This document shows positions 1 to 9,129 of a DNA stretch of 64,000 nucleotides, piece by piece; positions within the stretch are counted from its first letter, which is position 1; each line of letters opens with the position of its first letter. Source of the DNA: Bacillus sp. Xin1 (lineage in GTDB: Bacteria > Bacillota > Bacilli > Bacillales > Bacillaceae_G). The stretch lies in assembly GCF_013314535.1 (NCBI RefSeq), contig NZ_JABUAE010000008.1, positions 62,001 to 126,000 of the forward strand, in the 5' to 3' direction. The notes beneath the pieces were generated by a model that was given only the letters and a program-made list of their open reading frames with translations, was not told the origin of the DNA and did no database searches. A program made the position numbers and the translations under genes.

Positions 1-274
1 GATTGCGTTGAATAGGAGTAGTAAGGTTATGTGTTTGTACAGAGAGCTATGGGTTGGTGTGACATAGTCAAATAACATCCTGAACTCGCCTAGGAGCAGT
101 AAGGTGGAACAGAAGTCTAATTCTTAGTAAATCTTAACGGTTAACCTTCGATAACAGGTTTGTAATCAAACGATTACTGCTAAGGTGGATTCATAATGGA
201 ATCAATAAGAGTGGTACCGCGTTAAGTAAATGGCTTAGCGTCTCTTTATATAAAGAGATGCTGGGCCATTTTTT
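1..274 (+). promoter_or_regulatory. T-box riboswitch leader of the downstream NSS transporter
   Basis: The leader shows the T-box hallmarks in order: an AGAGAGC box (41-47), a GGTTGGTG segment, a specifier-loop candidate GAACTCGCC (82-90), and the T-box core GTGGTACCGCG (211-221), which binds the NCCA end of uncharged tRNA. It ends in a strong terminator. Low charging of the cognate tRNA should favour the antiterminator and allow transcription of the transporter. The specifier codon cannot be fixed by eye: CTC (Leu), CGC (Arg) and GCC (Ala) are all readable in this loop. The 5' edge may lie before the window. Confidence 0.9.
229..274 (+). terminator. T-box leader terminator
   Basis: A 20-bp stem (229-248 with 251-270, a few G-T pairs) is followed by a T run. 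Its 5' arm lies just downstream of the T-box core, as expected for the terminator/antiterminator switch. Confidence 0.85.
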
Positions 275-365
275 ATTATATATAGGAAGAAATGGAGGGT
301 TTATTTGGATTGGTTAATTATATTCGTTTATTAATATAAAAAGATTTAATTAGGAGGAAAATAGG

Positions 366-1706
366 ATGAAACAGACGGAGCAATGGACTTCGAAATTAGG
401 TTTTATAATGGCCGCAGCAGGATCTGCAATTGGACTTGGAGCAATATGGAAGTTTCCTTATATTGCTGGAAAGAGCGGGGGAGGAGCATTCTTTTTAATC
501 TTTATATTGTTTACAGTATTAATAGGTCTGCCGTTACTAATAGCTGAATTTATGATAGGGCGTAGTACACAGAAACAAGCAATTGGAGCATTTAAAAGCA
601 TCGCACCGAATACAGGATGGCATTGGATAGGACGTCTTGGCGTTGGCACTTGTTTTATTTTGCTATCATTTTATAGTGTTGTTGGTGGCTGGGTATTAAT
701 CTATTTATTCAGAGGGATTACTGGACAATTGATTACACCGCAGCAAAATTACGGCTCTTTATTTACAGAAACAATTGGAGACCCTGTTTGGGCCATTGCT
801 GGTCATTTTGCTTTTATGTTTATTACAATTTGGATTGTATCAAAAGGAGTACAAAATGGAATTGAAAAAGCGAGTAAATATATGTTACCAGCATTGTTTG
901 TTCTGTTTGTCGCTCTTATCGTTCGCTCCTTAACACTTGATGATGCGATGAAAGGGGTTAAATTCTTCTTACAGCCGGATTTCTCAAAAATCACATCGGA
1001 AAGTATTTTGTTTGCAATGGGACAATCATTCTTTGCAATTAGTATAGGGATTTCAATCATGGTCACGTATAGTTCTTACTTAAATAAAAAAGAAAGTTTA
1101 CCACGTTCTGCGGTAACGATTGTTGGACTGAACCTATTTGTTTCTCTATTCGCAGGGCTTGCTATTTTTCCAGCAGTCTTTTCACTAGGAATGGAGCCAA
1201 CAGAAGGACCAGGTTTGTTATTTATCGTATTACCATCTGTATTTAGTCAAATTCCATTTGGAAATTTCTTCTTAACAGTATTTCTTGCGTTATTCACGTT
1301 TGCAACGTTAACATCTGCATTTTCTCTACTTGAAACAGTTGTTTCAGCACTAGCGAATGGGCAGCAAGAAAGAAGAAAGAAATTGTCATGGATCATTGGA
1401 TTTTTAATTTTCTTAATAGGTATCCCATCTGCACTTTCATTTGGTGTATGGAGTGATATTACAATCTTCGGTAAAAATATTTTTGATGCGGTAGATTTTT
1501 TATCTAGTAATATTTTAATGCCGCTTGGAGCCTTATTCATAAGTATTTTCGTTTCATTTAAAATGGAGAAAAAGGTATTAGAAGCAGAATTCTTTGTTGG
1601 CGGGAATTACGGAAAATCAATATTTACTTGCTGGGTATTTTTGCTTCGATATGTTGCGCCGATTGCGATTATCATTGTCTTTTTGAATGTAATTGGGATT
1701 ATTTAA
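366..1706 (+). CDS. Sodium-dependent amino acid transporter (NSS/SNF family)
   Basis: This 446-residue membrane protein has about 11-12 hydrophobic segments. It begins with the NSS signature at TM1: [19 protein letters not shown], then W-K-F-P-Y, which forms the Na+ and substrate site in LeuT-type transporters. The family imports amino acids with Na+. The ATG follows AGGAGG (351-356) at good spacing. The T-box leader upstream implies an amino acid substrate matching the sensed tRNA, but the exact substrate cannot be read from the protein. Length fits prokaryotic NSS members of 440-500 residues. Confidence 0.9.
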   Translation: MKQTEQWTSKLGFIMAAAGSAIGLGAIWKFPYIAGKSGGGAFFLIFILFTVLIGLPLLIAEFMIGRSTQKQAIGAFKSIAPNTGWHWIGRLGVGTCFILLSFYSVVGGWVLIYLFRGITGQLITPQQNYGSLFTETIGDPVWAIAGHFAFMFITIWIVSKGVQNGIEKASKYMLPALFVLFVALIVRSLTLDDAMKGVKFFLQPDFSKITSESILFAMGQSFFAISIGISIMVTYSSYLNKKESLPRSAVTIVGLNLFVSLFAGLAIFPAVFSLGMEPTEGPGLLFIVLPSVFSQIPFGNFFLTVFLALFTFATLTSAFSLLETVVSALANGQQERRKKLSWIIGFLIFLIGIPSALSFGVWSDITIFGKNIFDAVDFLSSNILMPLGALFISIFVSFKMEKKVLEAEFFVGGNYGKSIFTCWVFLLRYVAPIAIIIVFLNVIGII

Positions 1707-1838
1707 CTTTAAATGTTACAATATTCTGAATTGAGAGGGTGAGGGGATGTATTACTATATTACGGATATATAACGTATACGGATTCGTGGTCCTCCTGTT
1801 TGCATATGAAGTAAAAATATAAAAGAGGAAGAGAGAAG

Positions 1839-2753
1839 ATGAAACAAGAAAAAGAAGTAGCATTACAAGGGGAAATGGTGGAAGTACGTGGGAAAAAGCT
1901 GTATGTGGAGATTCATGGGTCATTGGAAAATCATCCTGTATTGTATCTACATGGAGGTCCTGGTGAGATGTGTTTTGATTTTTCTTATCATCAAGCACAT
2001 CGATTACAAGATTCTTTTCGACTCATTGCTATTGATCAACGTGGGGTAGGGCGTTCGGAAGAGATTGGGAGGCAAGAGCAGTTTGGATTAAGGGATCTTA
2101 TTGAAGACTGCGAAGAGTTAAGGAAGATGTTACAAATTGAAAAATGGTCTGTTATTGGACATTCCTTTGGTGGTTTTCTAGCGTTGTTATATGCAGAAAT
2201 GTATCCGCAATCTATTCAAAAAATTATTTTTGAAGGTCCTACTTTTGATTTTGCATTAACTAGTAGAGCATTATTAAAAAAGACAGCATTTCTACTAAAG
2301 AAGTATGGAAAAGAAAAACAGGGGAATGAATGCATAACGATCATCGAGAGCGATGCTAGTTCAGAGGAACTACTAGAGGCTTATTCGAAATTAAGTGGCG
2401 AATTAGAAGAGAACAGAATGGAAATATATAATTACGGTGAGGATGAAACGGATTATAGTTTATATAGTGAAGAAGAATGGGAAGAATTTTATAATCGTTC
2501 CGAAATTCATTTTACAAGATTGAAAGAGGAAGGGACTATTCATCAATCACTATTATCAAAATTAAAAAATGTTGAGAATCCGATGTTGCTCATCATAGGG
2601 AAATATGATGTGGTAACCTGTAAAAAACAAATCGAAACTTTTAAAAAGGATGCTCAAAATGGTGAAATTATTGTCTTTGAAGAGAGTGGTCATACACTGC
2701 ATTATGAAGCGGCAAATCGATTTGCAGAAACTGTGATAGATTTTTTGAAATAA
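1839..2753 (+). CDS. Alpha/beta hydrolase, proline iminopeptidase-like
   Basis: A 304-residue soluble protein with the alpha/beta-hydrolase fold. It has an oxyanion-hole H-G-G-P-G near residue 37, D-Q-R-G-V-G-R-S near 65, the nucleophile elbow G-H-S-F-G-G near 107 (Ser nucleophile), and late Asp and His candidates (G-K-Y-D-V and E-S-G-H-T-L). The HGGPG and DQRGxGRS pair is typical of S33 prolyl aminopeptidases and related lactone or ester hydrolases. Substrate is not predictable. RBS is GGAAGAGAG. It is monocistronic and ends in a hairpin shared with the convergent amj gene. Confidence 0.85.
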   Translation: MKQEKEVALQGEMVEVRGKKLYVEIHGSLENHPVLYLHGGPGEMCFDFSYHQAHRLQDSFRLIAIDQRGVGRSEEIGRQEQFGLRDLIEDCEELRKMLQIEKWSVIGHSFGGFLALLYAEMYPQSIQKIIFEGPTFDFALTSRALLKKTAFLLKKYGKEKQGNECITIIESDASSEELLEAYSKLSGELEENRMEIYNYGEDETDYSLYSEEEWEEFYNRSEIHFTRLKEEGTIHQSLLSKLKNVENPMLLIIGKYDVVTCKKQIETFKKDAQNGEIIVFEESGHTLHYEAANRFAETVIDFLK

Positions 2754-2762
2754 ATTAAGAAA

Positions 2763-2797
2763 AGGTGCTTCATAAAAATGAGAAGCACCTTTTTTTT
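2763..2797 (+). terminator. Terminator between hydrolase and amj, probably bidirectional
   Basis: A 9-bp stem AGGTGCTTC (2763-2771) / GAAGCACCT (2782-2790) is followed by eight Ts. The opposite strand also has a short T run, so it may serve the convergent gene too. Confidence 0.8.
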
Positions 2798-2853
2798 ATA
2801 TTAAATTTCAGGATGGAAGATTGTAATGTTAGGCCATTTACTTTGCCAGTTCT

Positions 2854-3651
2854 TTAATTCGTGAGTTTAATAATCCATAAAATCCAATAGGCGCCAGGCA
2901 CAAATATGAACTGAGCTAATAATGTACCGAGAAATCTTGAAATCATAAGCCAACCGAACATTTTACTCATTGTGTCAGCACCGTTTTCTGATTGAAGCGC
3001 ACGCTCTGTTAAAAGAGCAATACGCGGATCTAGCAGTACAGTTAATAAAATTGTAGCAAATCCGTTAATAAGACCGGAAGCCGTGATGGCTTTCGTTGCG
3101 AATTTCGGACTCAAATAAGAAGCATATAAAGCCGAAAGGACCCCAGCTGTATAAATTGCAGTTGCAAACATATTAATGAGCATAATTCGTTTTGGAATAC
3201 CACCAACTCGCATACGGTGGATCATTTCAAATTTTGGAAAGCGAACATATTTTTTTGTATACTTCAATTTTTGCATATTGTTTGTTTTCATCATTCGAAT
3301 GAATGAACCATCTGCTTCAAAGTTTCGAATTATATATCCAAATAACTTTGTTAAAGTTGGGTACAGAATAATTGCGAGCAGTGTACCGATAGAAGCGGAT
3401 AATAAAACAAGGCGCATTGTACTTTCTAAATTAACAGAAGCACCACTCTTAGCCTGATCAATAATACCACCAAGTAAAAAAGCTTGTAGTAAGTTGGATG
3501 TTCGTGAAACGAGTAATACCATTCCAACTACGGATAATGCAACGGCAATCTTTTTTAAACGAACCCCAGCTAGTCGAATACTATAAGAACTTGTTTCGAC
3601 TGCGTGGATGATAATCGTGAAAGCCATTATGAAAATTAATGTTGTCGTCAT
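2854..3651 (-). CDS. amj: Lipid II flippase, Amj family
   Basis: A 265-residue polytopic membrane protein. The N-terminal pattern H-A-V-E-T-S-S-Y-S-I-R-L-A-G-V-R followed by L-V-S-R-T-S-N-L-L-Q is characteristic of Amj (B. subtilis YdaH, DUF2837), the alternate to MurJ that moves lipid II across the membrane for peptidoglycan synthesis. Length matches the roughly 270-residue family. It stands alone on the minus strand. In B. subtilis amj responds to envelope stress through sigma-M; no such promoter was verified here. Family assignment is from recall of the conserved N-terminus. Confidence 0.82.
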   Translation of the reverse strand: MTTTLIFIMAFTIIIHAVETSSYSIRLAGVRLKKIAVALSVVGMVLLVSRTSNLLQAFLLGGIIDQAKSGASVNLESTMRLVLLSASIGTLLAIILYPTLTKLFGYIIRNFEADGSFIRMMKTNNMQKLKYTKKYVRFPKFEMIHRMRVGGIPKRIMLINMFATAIYTAGVLSALYASYLSPKFATKAITASGLINGFATILLTVLLDPRIALLTERALQSENGADTMSKMFGWLMISRFLGTLLAQFIFVPGAYWILWIIKLTN

Positions 3652-3812
3652 TTTTGGTCACCATTTTTCTATGAAATTATGCTAATCATACAATAGAACG
3701 ATAGCTACTTTTGAATCGAGTAATAATGTGCACAAAAATAAAAATTCAAAACAAATGAATATTTTGATAATATAGAAAGGATGTTGATTTGTCAATTAGG
3801 GGGTGGAGTGTT

Positions 3813-4517
3813 ATGCATACATATTATAGTAATCGTGCCAAAGAGTATGAGGCAGGGAGGTATACAACATTTCTATTTGATTTAGATGGAACATTAACAG
3901 ATCCAAAAGAGGGAATTGTCAATTCGGTTTTATATGCATTGCGAAAAATGGGAATAGATGAACCGAATCAGAAAGAGCTAGAATCTTTTATTGGCCCACC
4001 AATTCAGCATTCGTTTGCGGATAGATACAAAATAAATGAAGAACAAGTTGAACAAGCTGTTGCGTATTTTCGAGAATATATGCGGCAAAGCGGTCTGCTT
4101 GAAAACAAAGTTTATGAAAAGATTCCATATATTTTACAAGAATTAAAGGATGAAAAGAAAAGGCTGTTTGTCGCAACTTCAAAACCAACTGTATTTGCAA
4201 GACAAGTGTTAGAACACTTTAACTTGAATCATTTTTTTGAAGAAATTGTAGGTAGTAATTTAGACGGAACGCGTATAAAGAAAGAGGAAATTATTGAATA
4301 TATTTTACATACGAATCCAGAGCTAGAAAGAGAAGAGGTAGTAATGGTCGGAGATAGAAAGCATGACATAATCGGAGCGACTCGTAGTGGAATTGACTCT
4401 ATCGGTGTGTTGTATGGATATGGAAGTGAAGAGGAGTTAAAAGAGGCAGGGGCAACACACATTGTGAAACATGTCGAAGAGTTGCGAGGCTTTTATGCAA
4501 GAGAGAAGAGTTTCTAA
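3813..4517 (+). CDS. HAD-superfamily hydrolase, phosphoglycolate phosphatase-like
   Basis: Motif I F-D-L-D-G-T-L-T-D carries the nucleophile and general-acid aspartates. Motif II is A-T-S-K-P, and motif IV is M-V-G-D-R-K-H-D-I-I-G-A. The helical cap between motifs I and II marks a C1-cap subfamily I HAD such as Gph, PpaX or YhcW. The ATG at 3813 is preferred because AGGGGGTGGAG lies just upstream; an in-frame TTG at 3789 would add eight residues but has no site. Substrate unknown. About 234 residues. Confidence 0.85.
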   Translation: MHTYYSNRAKEYEAGRYTTFLFDLDGTLTDPKEGIVNSVLYALRKMGIDEPNQKELESFIGPPIQHSFADRYKINEEQVEQAVAYFREYMRQSGLLENKVYEKIPYILQELKDEKKRLFVATSKPTVFARQVLEHFNLNHFFEEIVGSNLDGTRIKKEEIIEYILHTNPELEREEVVMVGDRKHDIIGATRSGIDSIGVLYGYGSEEELKEAGATHIVKHVEELRGFYAREKSF

Positions 4518-4535
4518 ATATAAAATAAAAGAAAG

Positions 4536-4590
4536 AAATCCCTTTGTAACGAGTAGTGGTTAATTCATTTTCGTTTAAAGGGATTTTTCA
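4536..4590 (+). terminator. Terminator after HAD gene
   Basis: AAATCCCTTT (4536-4545) pairs with AAAGGGATTT (4577-4586), followed by Ts. The loop is long (about 30 nt) and can fold internally. Confidence 0.65.
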
Positions 4591-4724
4591 TATGTAATAG
4601 AATAAATAATAAATATGCTATTTTCATTATAAAAATTTTGTGAGAAAAGGGGGAGAAATGTAAGGGGTTGGATAGTCAAAAAAGAGATTTTGTAGGGAAT
4701 ACACAGAAAAAAACGGATTAAAGA

Positions 4725-4740
4725 GATTGAATTTTCAATC
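4725..4740. promoter_or_regulatory. Short dyad just upstream of the first GntP permease
   Basis: GATTGAA-TT-TTCAATC is a perfect 7-bp inverted repeat ending two bases before the ribosome site AAAGAAAGG. It could be an operator or an RNA hairpin near the RBS. The second permease has no equivalent. Role is unproven. Confidence 0.3.
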
Positions 4741-4758
4741 AAAAGAAAGGTGAGAGAA

Positions 4759-6198
4759 TTGGAGCTCGTCATTATTTTATTAGCACTTAGTTTACTTATG
4801 TTTGTTGCTTATAGAGGTTTTTCAGTCATTTTATTTGCACCGATTTTTGCTCTGTTTGCGGTATTTTTAACAGAACCTAGTTTTGTGTTACCTTTCTTTT
4901 CGAATATTTTTATGGAGAAAATGGTAGGCTTTATTAAATTATATTTTCCAGTTTTTTTACTTGGTGCGATTTTTGGTAAAGTAGTAGAAATGTCTGGAAT
5001 TGCAGATTCAATTGCGAAGACAATTATTGACGTGGTGGGTGAAAAGCGGACCATTTTGGCTATCGTTTTAATGGGAGCTGTTTTAACTTATAGTGGTGTC
5101 AGTGTTTATGTTGTTGTATTTGCAGTCTATCCATTTGCAGCAAAACTGTTTCGTCAAGCGAATATTCCGAAGCGCTTAATACCAGGAACGATCGTTCTTG
5201 GAGCTGTTACGTTTACGATGGATGCACTTCCAGGATCACCGCAAATTCAAAACGTAATTCCAACAACATTTTTTAAAACAGATATTTATGCAGCACCTAT
5301 ACTTGGTATTATTGGAGCAATTTTTGTCTTAACGTTAGGTTTGATCTATTTAGAGAGCAGGCGTAAGAAGGCAAAAGCAGCTGGAGAAGGGTATTTTGGT
5401 TTTGAAGATGGGAATTCTGAAATGGCAGCATCACTAGAGTTAGAGCAAAAGAATCATACTACTTTCCAAAGTATTGAAATTTCGAGGGCACAGCAAGTCG
5501 TTGCTTTTGTACCACTTATTTTAGTAGGGGTTATGAATAAGTTTTTTACGATGACAATCCCGAAGTGGTATCCGAATGGTTTTGATTTTTCTGCAATTGG
5601 AATGCAGGCATTTGGAAAGGTGGAGTTAAGTGCAGTAATTGGAATTTGGTCGGTAGAATTAGCACTTATCATCGGAATTATTACAACGCTTTTATTATAT
5701 TGGAAGCGTGTTGTGACAGGGTTCCAAGCTGGATTGAATACAAGTATTGGAGGAGCGTTGTTGGCAACAATGAATACAGGAGCAGAATTTGGCTTTGGTG
5801 GCGTGATTGCAGCACTTCCTGGGTTTGCGATTATACGAGATAGTATTTCTGCAACGTTTACGAATCCACTCGTGAATGGAGCGGTGACAACGAATATTCT
5901 TGCTGGTATTACAGGTTCAGCTTCAGGGGGGATGGGCATTGTTTTAAGTGCGATGGGAGATAAATTTATTGCAGCAGCCGATCAATATAATATTCCACTA
6001 GAGGTTATGCATCGCATTGTCTCAATGGCATCGGGAGGAATGGATACACTCCCGCATAACGGAGCGATTATTACAATTCTTACTGTTACAGGGTTAACGC
6101 ATAAACAATCGTATCGTGATATATTTGCTGTAACCATATTGAAAACGGTTGCGGTATTTTTAGTAATTGCTTTTTATACGTTTACAGGAATCTACTAA
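4759..6198 (+). CDS. GntP-family permease (first copy)
   Basis: About 479 residues with 12 or more hydrophobic segments and the GntP-family layout of paired repeats (G-A-I-F-G-K-V-V-E-M-S-G, then T-F-T-M-D-A-L-P-G-S-P-Q-I-Q-N near residue 155). GntP transporters are H+ symporters for gluconate and other small hydroxy- or keto-acids. The TTG start at 4759 is chosen over GTG 4750: it matches the start of the paralogue at 7565 and leaves AAAGGTGA as the ribosome site. It is followed by an iron-dependent alcohol dehydrogenase and a second permease, suggesting uptake of a hydroxy acid that the dehydrogenase oxidises. Substrate inferred, not shown. Confidence 0.85.
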   Translation: MELVIILLALSLLMFVAYRGFSVILFAPIFALFAVFLTEPSFVLPFFSNIFMEKMVGFIKLYFPVFLLGAIFGKVVEMSGIADSIAKTIIDVVGEKRTILAIVLMGAVLTYSGVSVYVVVFAVYPFAAKLFRQANIPKRLIPGTIVLGAVTFTMDALPGSPQIQNVIPTTFFKTDIYAAPILGIIGAIFVLTLGLIYLESRRKKAKAAGEGYFGFEDGNSEMAASLELEQKNHTTFQSIEISRAQQVVAFVPLILVGVMNKFFTMTIPKWYPNGFDFSAIGMQAFGKVELSAVIGIWSVELALIIGIITTLLLYWKRVVTGFQAGLNTSIGGALLATMNTGAEFGFGGVIAALPGFAIIRDSISATFTNPLVNGAVTTNILAGITGSASGGMGIVLSAMGDKFIAAADQYNIPLEVMHRIVSMASGGMDTLPHNGAIITILTVTGLTHKQSYRDIFAVTILKTVAVFLVIAFYTFTGIY

Positions 6199-6316
6199 TA
6201 AATTTATTAGTCTGGAAGGAAATAATTATTCGAAGTGGAATATTAAATTTGATAATTAATTGTAGTAGAAGGTTCACATTATAAAATATTTAGTAGGGAA
6301 AGAAGGGGTGGGCTAC

Positions 6317-7513
6317 TTGCAAGAAATCGCGGAATTTCGTATGCCAAAAAACGTTTTGTATGGGAGAAATTCACTTGATAAATTAGGAGAACAAGCGATT
6401 AAATTAGGGAAAAAAGCGTTCATTATCAGTGATTCTATTATGAGAAAGCTTGGCTATATCGATGCGTGCGTGAAACTACTAAAAGCAAAAAAAATAGATG
6501 TTATTACCTATGAAAATGTAAATGCGGAACCAACTAATATTCATGTTTTGGAAGCGTTAACGATATGTACAGAATCAAAATGTGATTTTATTATTGGACT
6601 TGGTGGGGGCAGTTGTATTGATGCAGCAAAAGCTGTAGCAGTTTTGTTTACAAACGGGGGAGAGATTGGAGATTATGTTCAAACTCATGTAGAAGTAGAG
6701 AAGCAACCGTTACCTCTTATTGCAATTCCAACAACATCTGGTACAGGATCAGAAGTGACAAGTGTTGCTGTTATTACAAATACAAAAACAGATGTCAAAA
6801 TGATGATGAAGCATCCAAACTTCACGCCACAAATAGCAATTATCGATCCATTATTAACACGTTCTGTTCCACCGAATATTACCGCAGCAACAGGTATTGA
6901 TGCATTATGTCATGCGGTTGAAGCATATCTTTCTAGATTTTCGCAACCGCTTACAGATGTACTAGCACTTGCAGCAATTGGAACGATTATGAAACATTTA
7001 CGGATTGCCTATGAAAATGGAAAAAATATAGAAGCGAGAGAAGCAATGATGATTGCTTCCTTACAAGCTGGTATTGCTTTTTCAAATGCAACGGTCACTT
7101 TAGTTCATGGAATGTCACGGCCAATCGGAGCGCTATTTCATGTACCTCATGGTATATCAAATGCGATGATATTACCAGTAGTTTTAGATTTTACAAAAGC
7201 TTGCTCAATCAAACGCCTTGCAGATATTGGGCGGATTATAAACCCAGACTTACATTCATTATCTGATGAAGAACTTGCTGATCATGCTATTTTTGAAATA
7301 AAGAAACTTTGTTTGGACCTACGTATTCCTAATCTTAGAGAGTATGGAATTGATCAGGTTGAATTTGAAAATGCTCTTTCAAAAATGGCGAAAGATGCAC
7401 TAGCTAGTGGAAGTCCGAGTAATAATCCACGCATTCCTTCTTATCATGAGGTGAAAAAATTATATCGGATATGTTTTGACTATCAATATGAAAATTCTAG
7501 AGTTTCTTATTAA
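6317..7513 (+). CDS. Iron-containing alcohol dehydrogenase
   Basis: Roughly 398 residues of the group III Fe-ADH family. The NAD-binding glycine patch G-L-G-G-G-S lies near residue 95, then P-T-T-S-G-T-G-S-E. Metal ligands appear in G-I-D-A-L-C-H-A-V-E and in H-G-M-S-R-P-I-G-A-L-F-H-V-P-H-G, giving the Asp and three His set. Members oxidise or reduce small alcohols, 4-hydroxybutyrate or lactaldehyde. The TTG at 6317 sits 5 nt after AAGGGGTGG; GTG 6308 is the alternative. It lies between two GntP paralogues in the same direction, probably one catabolic cassette. Confidence 0.85.
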   Translation: MQEIAEFRMPKNVLYGRNSLDKLGEQAIKLGKKAFIISDSIMRKLGYIDACVKLLKAKKIDVITYENVNAEPTNIHVLEALTICTESKCDFIIGLGGGSCIDAAKAVAVLFTNGGEIGDYVQTHVEVEKQPLPLIAIPTTSGTGSEVTSVAVITNTKTDVKMMMKHPNFTPQIAIIDPLLTRSVPPNITAATGIDALCHAVEAYLSRFSQPLTDVLALAAIGTIMKHLRIAYENGKNIEAREAMMIASLQAGIAFSNATVTLVHGMSRPIGALFHVPHGISNAMILPVVLDFTKACSIKRLADIGRIINPDLHSLSDEELADHAIFEIKKLCLDLRIPNLREYGIDQVEFENALSKMAKDALASGSPSNNPRIPSYHEVKKLYRICFDYQYENSRVSY

Positions 7514-7564
7514 AATTCTGAATATTTTTTAAATATTTCCATGGAAATGAAAAGGGGGCAGGGG

Positions 7565-9004
7565 ATGGAATTAGTAATTATTTTATTGGCTCTTTGCATG
7601 CTAATGTTTGTTGCATATCGTGGTTTTTCGGTTATATTATTTGCCCCAATTTGTGCGCTATTTGCAGTTTTATTAACAGAACCAAGTCATGTATTACCTT
7701 TCTTCTCTAATATTTTTATGGAAAAAATGGTTGGGTTTATTAAATTATATTTTCCTGTTTTCTTACTTGGAGCAATTTTCGGTAAAGTAGTAGAAATGTC
7801 AGGGATTGCGGAATCTATTGCAAAAACAATTATTCAGCTAGTTGGTGTTAAACGTTCTATGCTAGCAATTGTCTTAATGGGAGCTATATTAACGTATAGT
7901 GGTGTTAGTTTGTTTGTAGTTGCTTTTGCGGTATATCCATTTGCAGCTAATTTATTTCGCGAGGCGAATATTCCAAAACGATTAATACCAGGAACCATTG
8001 CTCTTGGAGCGATTACGTTTACAATGGATGCTCTTCCAGGAACACCACAAATTCAAAATGTCATCCCAACGACATTTTTTAAAACAGATATTTATGCAGC
8101 ACCTTTTTTAGGGATTATCGGAGCAATCTTTGTATTCATTGTGGGGATGCTGTATTTAGAAAGAAGACGAAAAAAGGCAGAAGCAAGTGGCGAAGGATAT
8201 TATGGATTTGGAGATGGAAATCCTGAAATGGCTGCCACAGCAGAAACAGAACAAAATATAAAACCAGCTATTCATGCAGCTGAAATTACACCACTTCGTC
8301 AAGTGCTGGCTTTCGTACCACTTATTTTAGTAGGGGTCATGAATAAAGTGTTCACAGTGTTAATTCCAACATGGTATCCAAAGGGTTTTGATTTTTCATC
8401 AATTGGATTAAATGCATTTGGTAAAGTAGAACTTTCTGGTGTACTCGGTGTATGGTCTGTGGAACTAGCACTTTTAATCGGAATTATCACAACGATAATT
8501 TTAAATTGGAAACGTTTATTTACAGGCTTTCAAGCTGGTTTAAATGCAAGTATTGGTGGCGCATTGCTTGCTGCTATGAATACTGGAGCAGAATATGGTT
8601 TTGGAGGAGTTATAGCAGCATTACCTGGTTTTAGTGTTATTCGAGATAGTATTTCTACAACGTTTACAAATCCGCTTGTAAATGGTGCAGTGACTACAAA
8701 CGTCCTTGCCGGAATTACTGGATCAGCATCAGGAGGAATGGGAATCGCTTTAAGTGCGATGTCAGAGAAATATATTGCGGCAGCTGAACAATATAATATC
8801 CCATTTGAGGTCATGCATAGGGTTATTTCAATGGCATCAGGAGGAATGGATACATTACCTCATAACGGAGCGGTTATTACATTATTAGCAGTAACAGGGT
8901 TAACACATAAGCAATCATATCGTGACATTTTTGCAATTACCATCATTAAAACATTAGCTGTCTTTGTTGTGATTGGTGTGTATAGCTTAACGGGAATTGT
9001 ATAA
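7565..9004 (+). CDS. GntP-family permease (second copy)
   Basis: Paralogue of the permease at 4759: same length (about 479 residues), same motifs (E-K-M-V-G-F-I-K-L-Y-F-P-V-F-L-L-G-A-I-F-G-K, A-L-P-G-T-P-Q-I-Q-N), and clearly homologous through almost the whole protein. Divergence is greatest in the hydrophilic loop near residues 205-240. The ATG at 7565 follows AAAGGGGGCAGGGG; an upstream ATG at 7541 would add eight residues. The duplication with an intervening dehydrogenase suggests either two affinities or substrate and product transport. A terminator follows. Confidence 0.85.
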   Translation: MELVIILLALCMLMFVAYRGFSVILFAPICALFAVLLTEPSHVLPFFSNIFMEKMVGFIKLYFPVFLLGAIFGKVVEMSGIAESIAKTIIQLVGVKRSMLAIVLMGAILTYSGVSLFVVAFAVYPFAANLFREANIPKRLIPGTIALGAITFTMDALPGTPQIQNVIPTTFFKTDIYAAPFLGIIGAIFVFIVGMLYLERRRKKAEASGEGYYGFGDGNPEMAATAETEQNIKPAIHAAEITPLRQVLAFVPLILVGVMNKVFTVLIPTWYPKGFDFSSIGLNAFGKVELSGVLGVWSVELALLIGIITTIILNWKRLFTGFQAGLNASIGGALLAAMNTGAEYGFGGVIAALPGFSVIRDSISTTFTNPLVNGAVTTNVLAGITGSASGGMGIALSAMSEKYIAAAEQYNIPFEVMHRVISMASGGMDTLPHNGAVITLLAVTGLTHKQSYRDIFAITIIKTLAVFVVIGVYSLTGIV

Positions 9005-9020
9005 TAAGATTATATCTTGG

Positions 9021-9055
9021 ATAAAACACGACCTTAAGTAAAAGTCGTGTTTTAT
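9021..9055 (+). terminator. Terminator of the GntP/ADH cassette
   Basis: ATAAAACACGAC (9021-9032) pairs perfectly with GTCGTGTTTTAT (9044-9055); the loop is 11 nt. Confidence 0.8.
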
Positions 9056-9093
9056 TATATGGAAAATATATAATAAGATTAGAAAAATAATAT

Positions 9094-9101
9094 ATTAATT
9101 A
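9094..9101. repeat. Target-site duplication, left copy
   Basis: ATTAATTA directly precedes the left terminal inverted repeat. The identical octamer follows the right end at 10665-10672. Eight base pairs is the duplication size of the IS1595 family. Confidence 0.9.
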
Positions 9102-9125
9102 GGCTCTGTTAAAGGTAAAATGTTG
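9102..9125 (+). repeat. IS1595 left terminal inverted repeat
   Basis: Begins GGCTCTGTTAAA and continues to ATGTTGA. It matches the right end reversed at about 20 of 24 positions. Confidence 0.85.
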
Positions 9126-9129
9126 ATAT

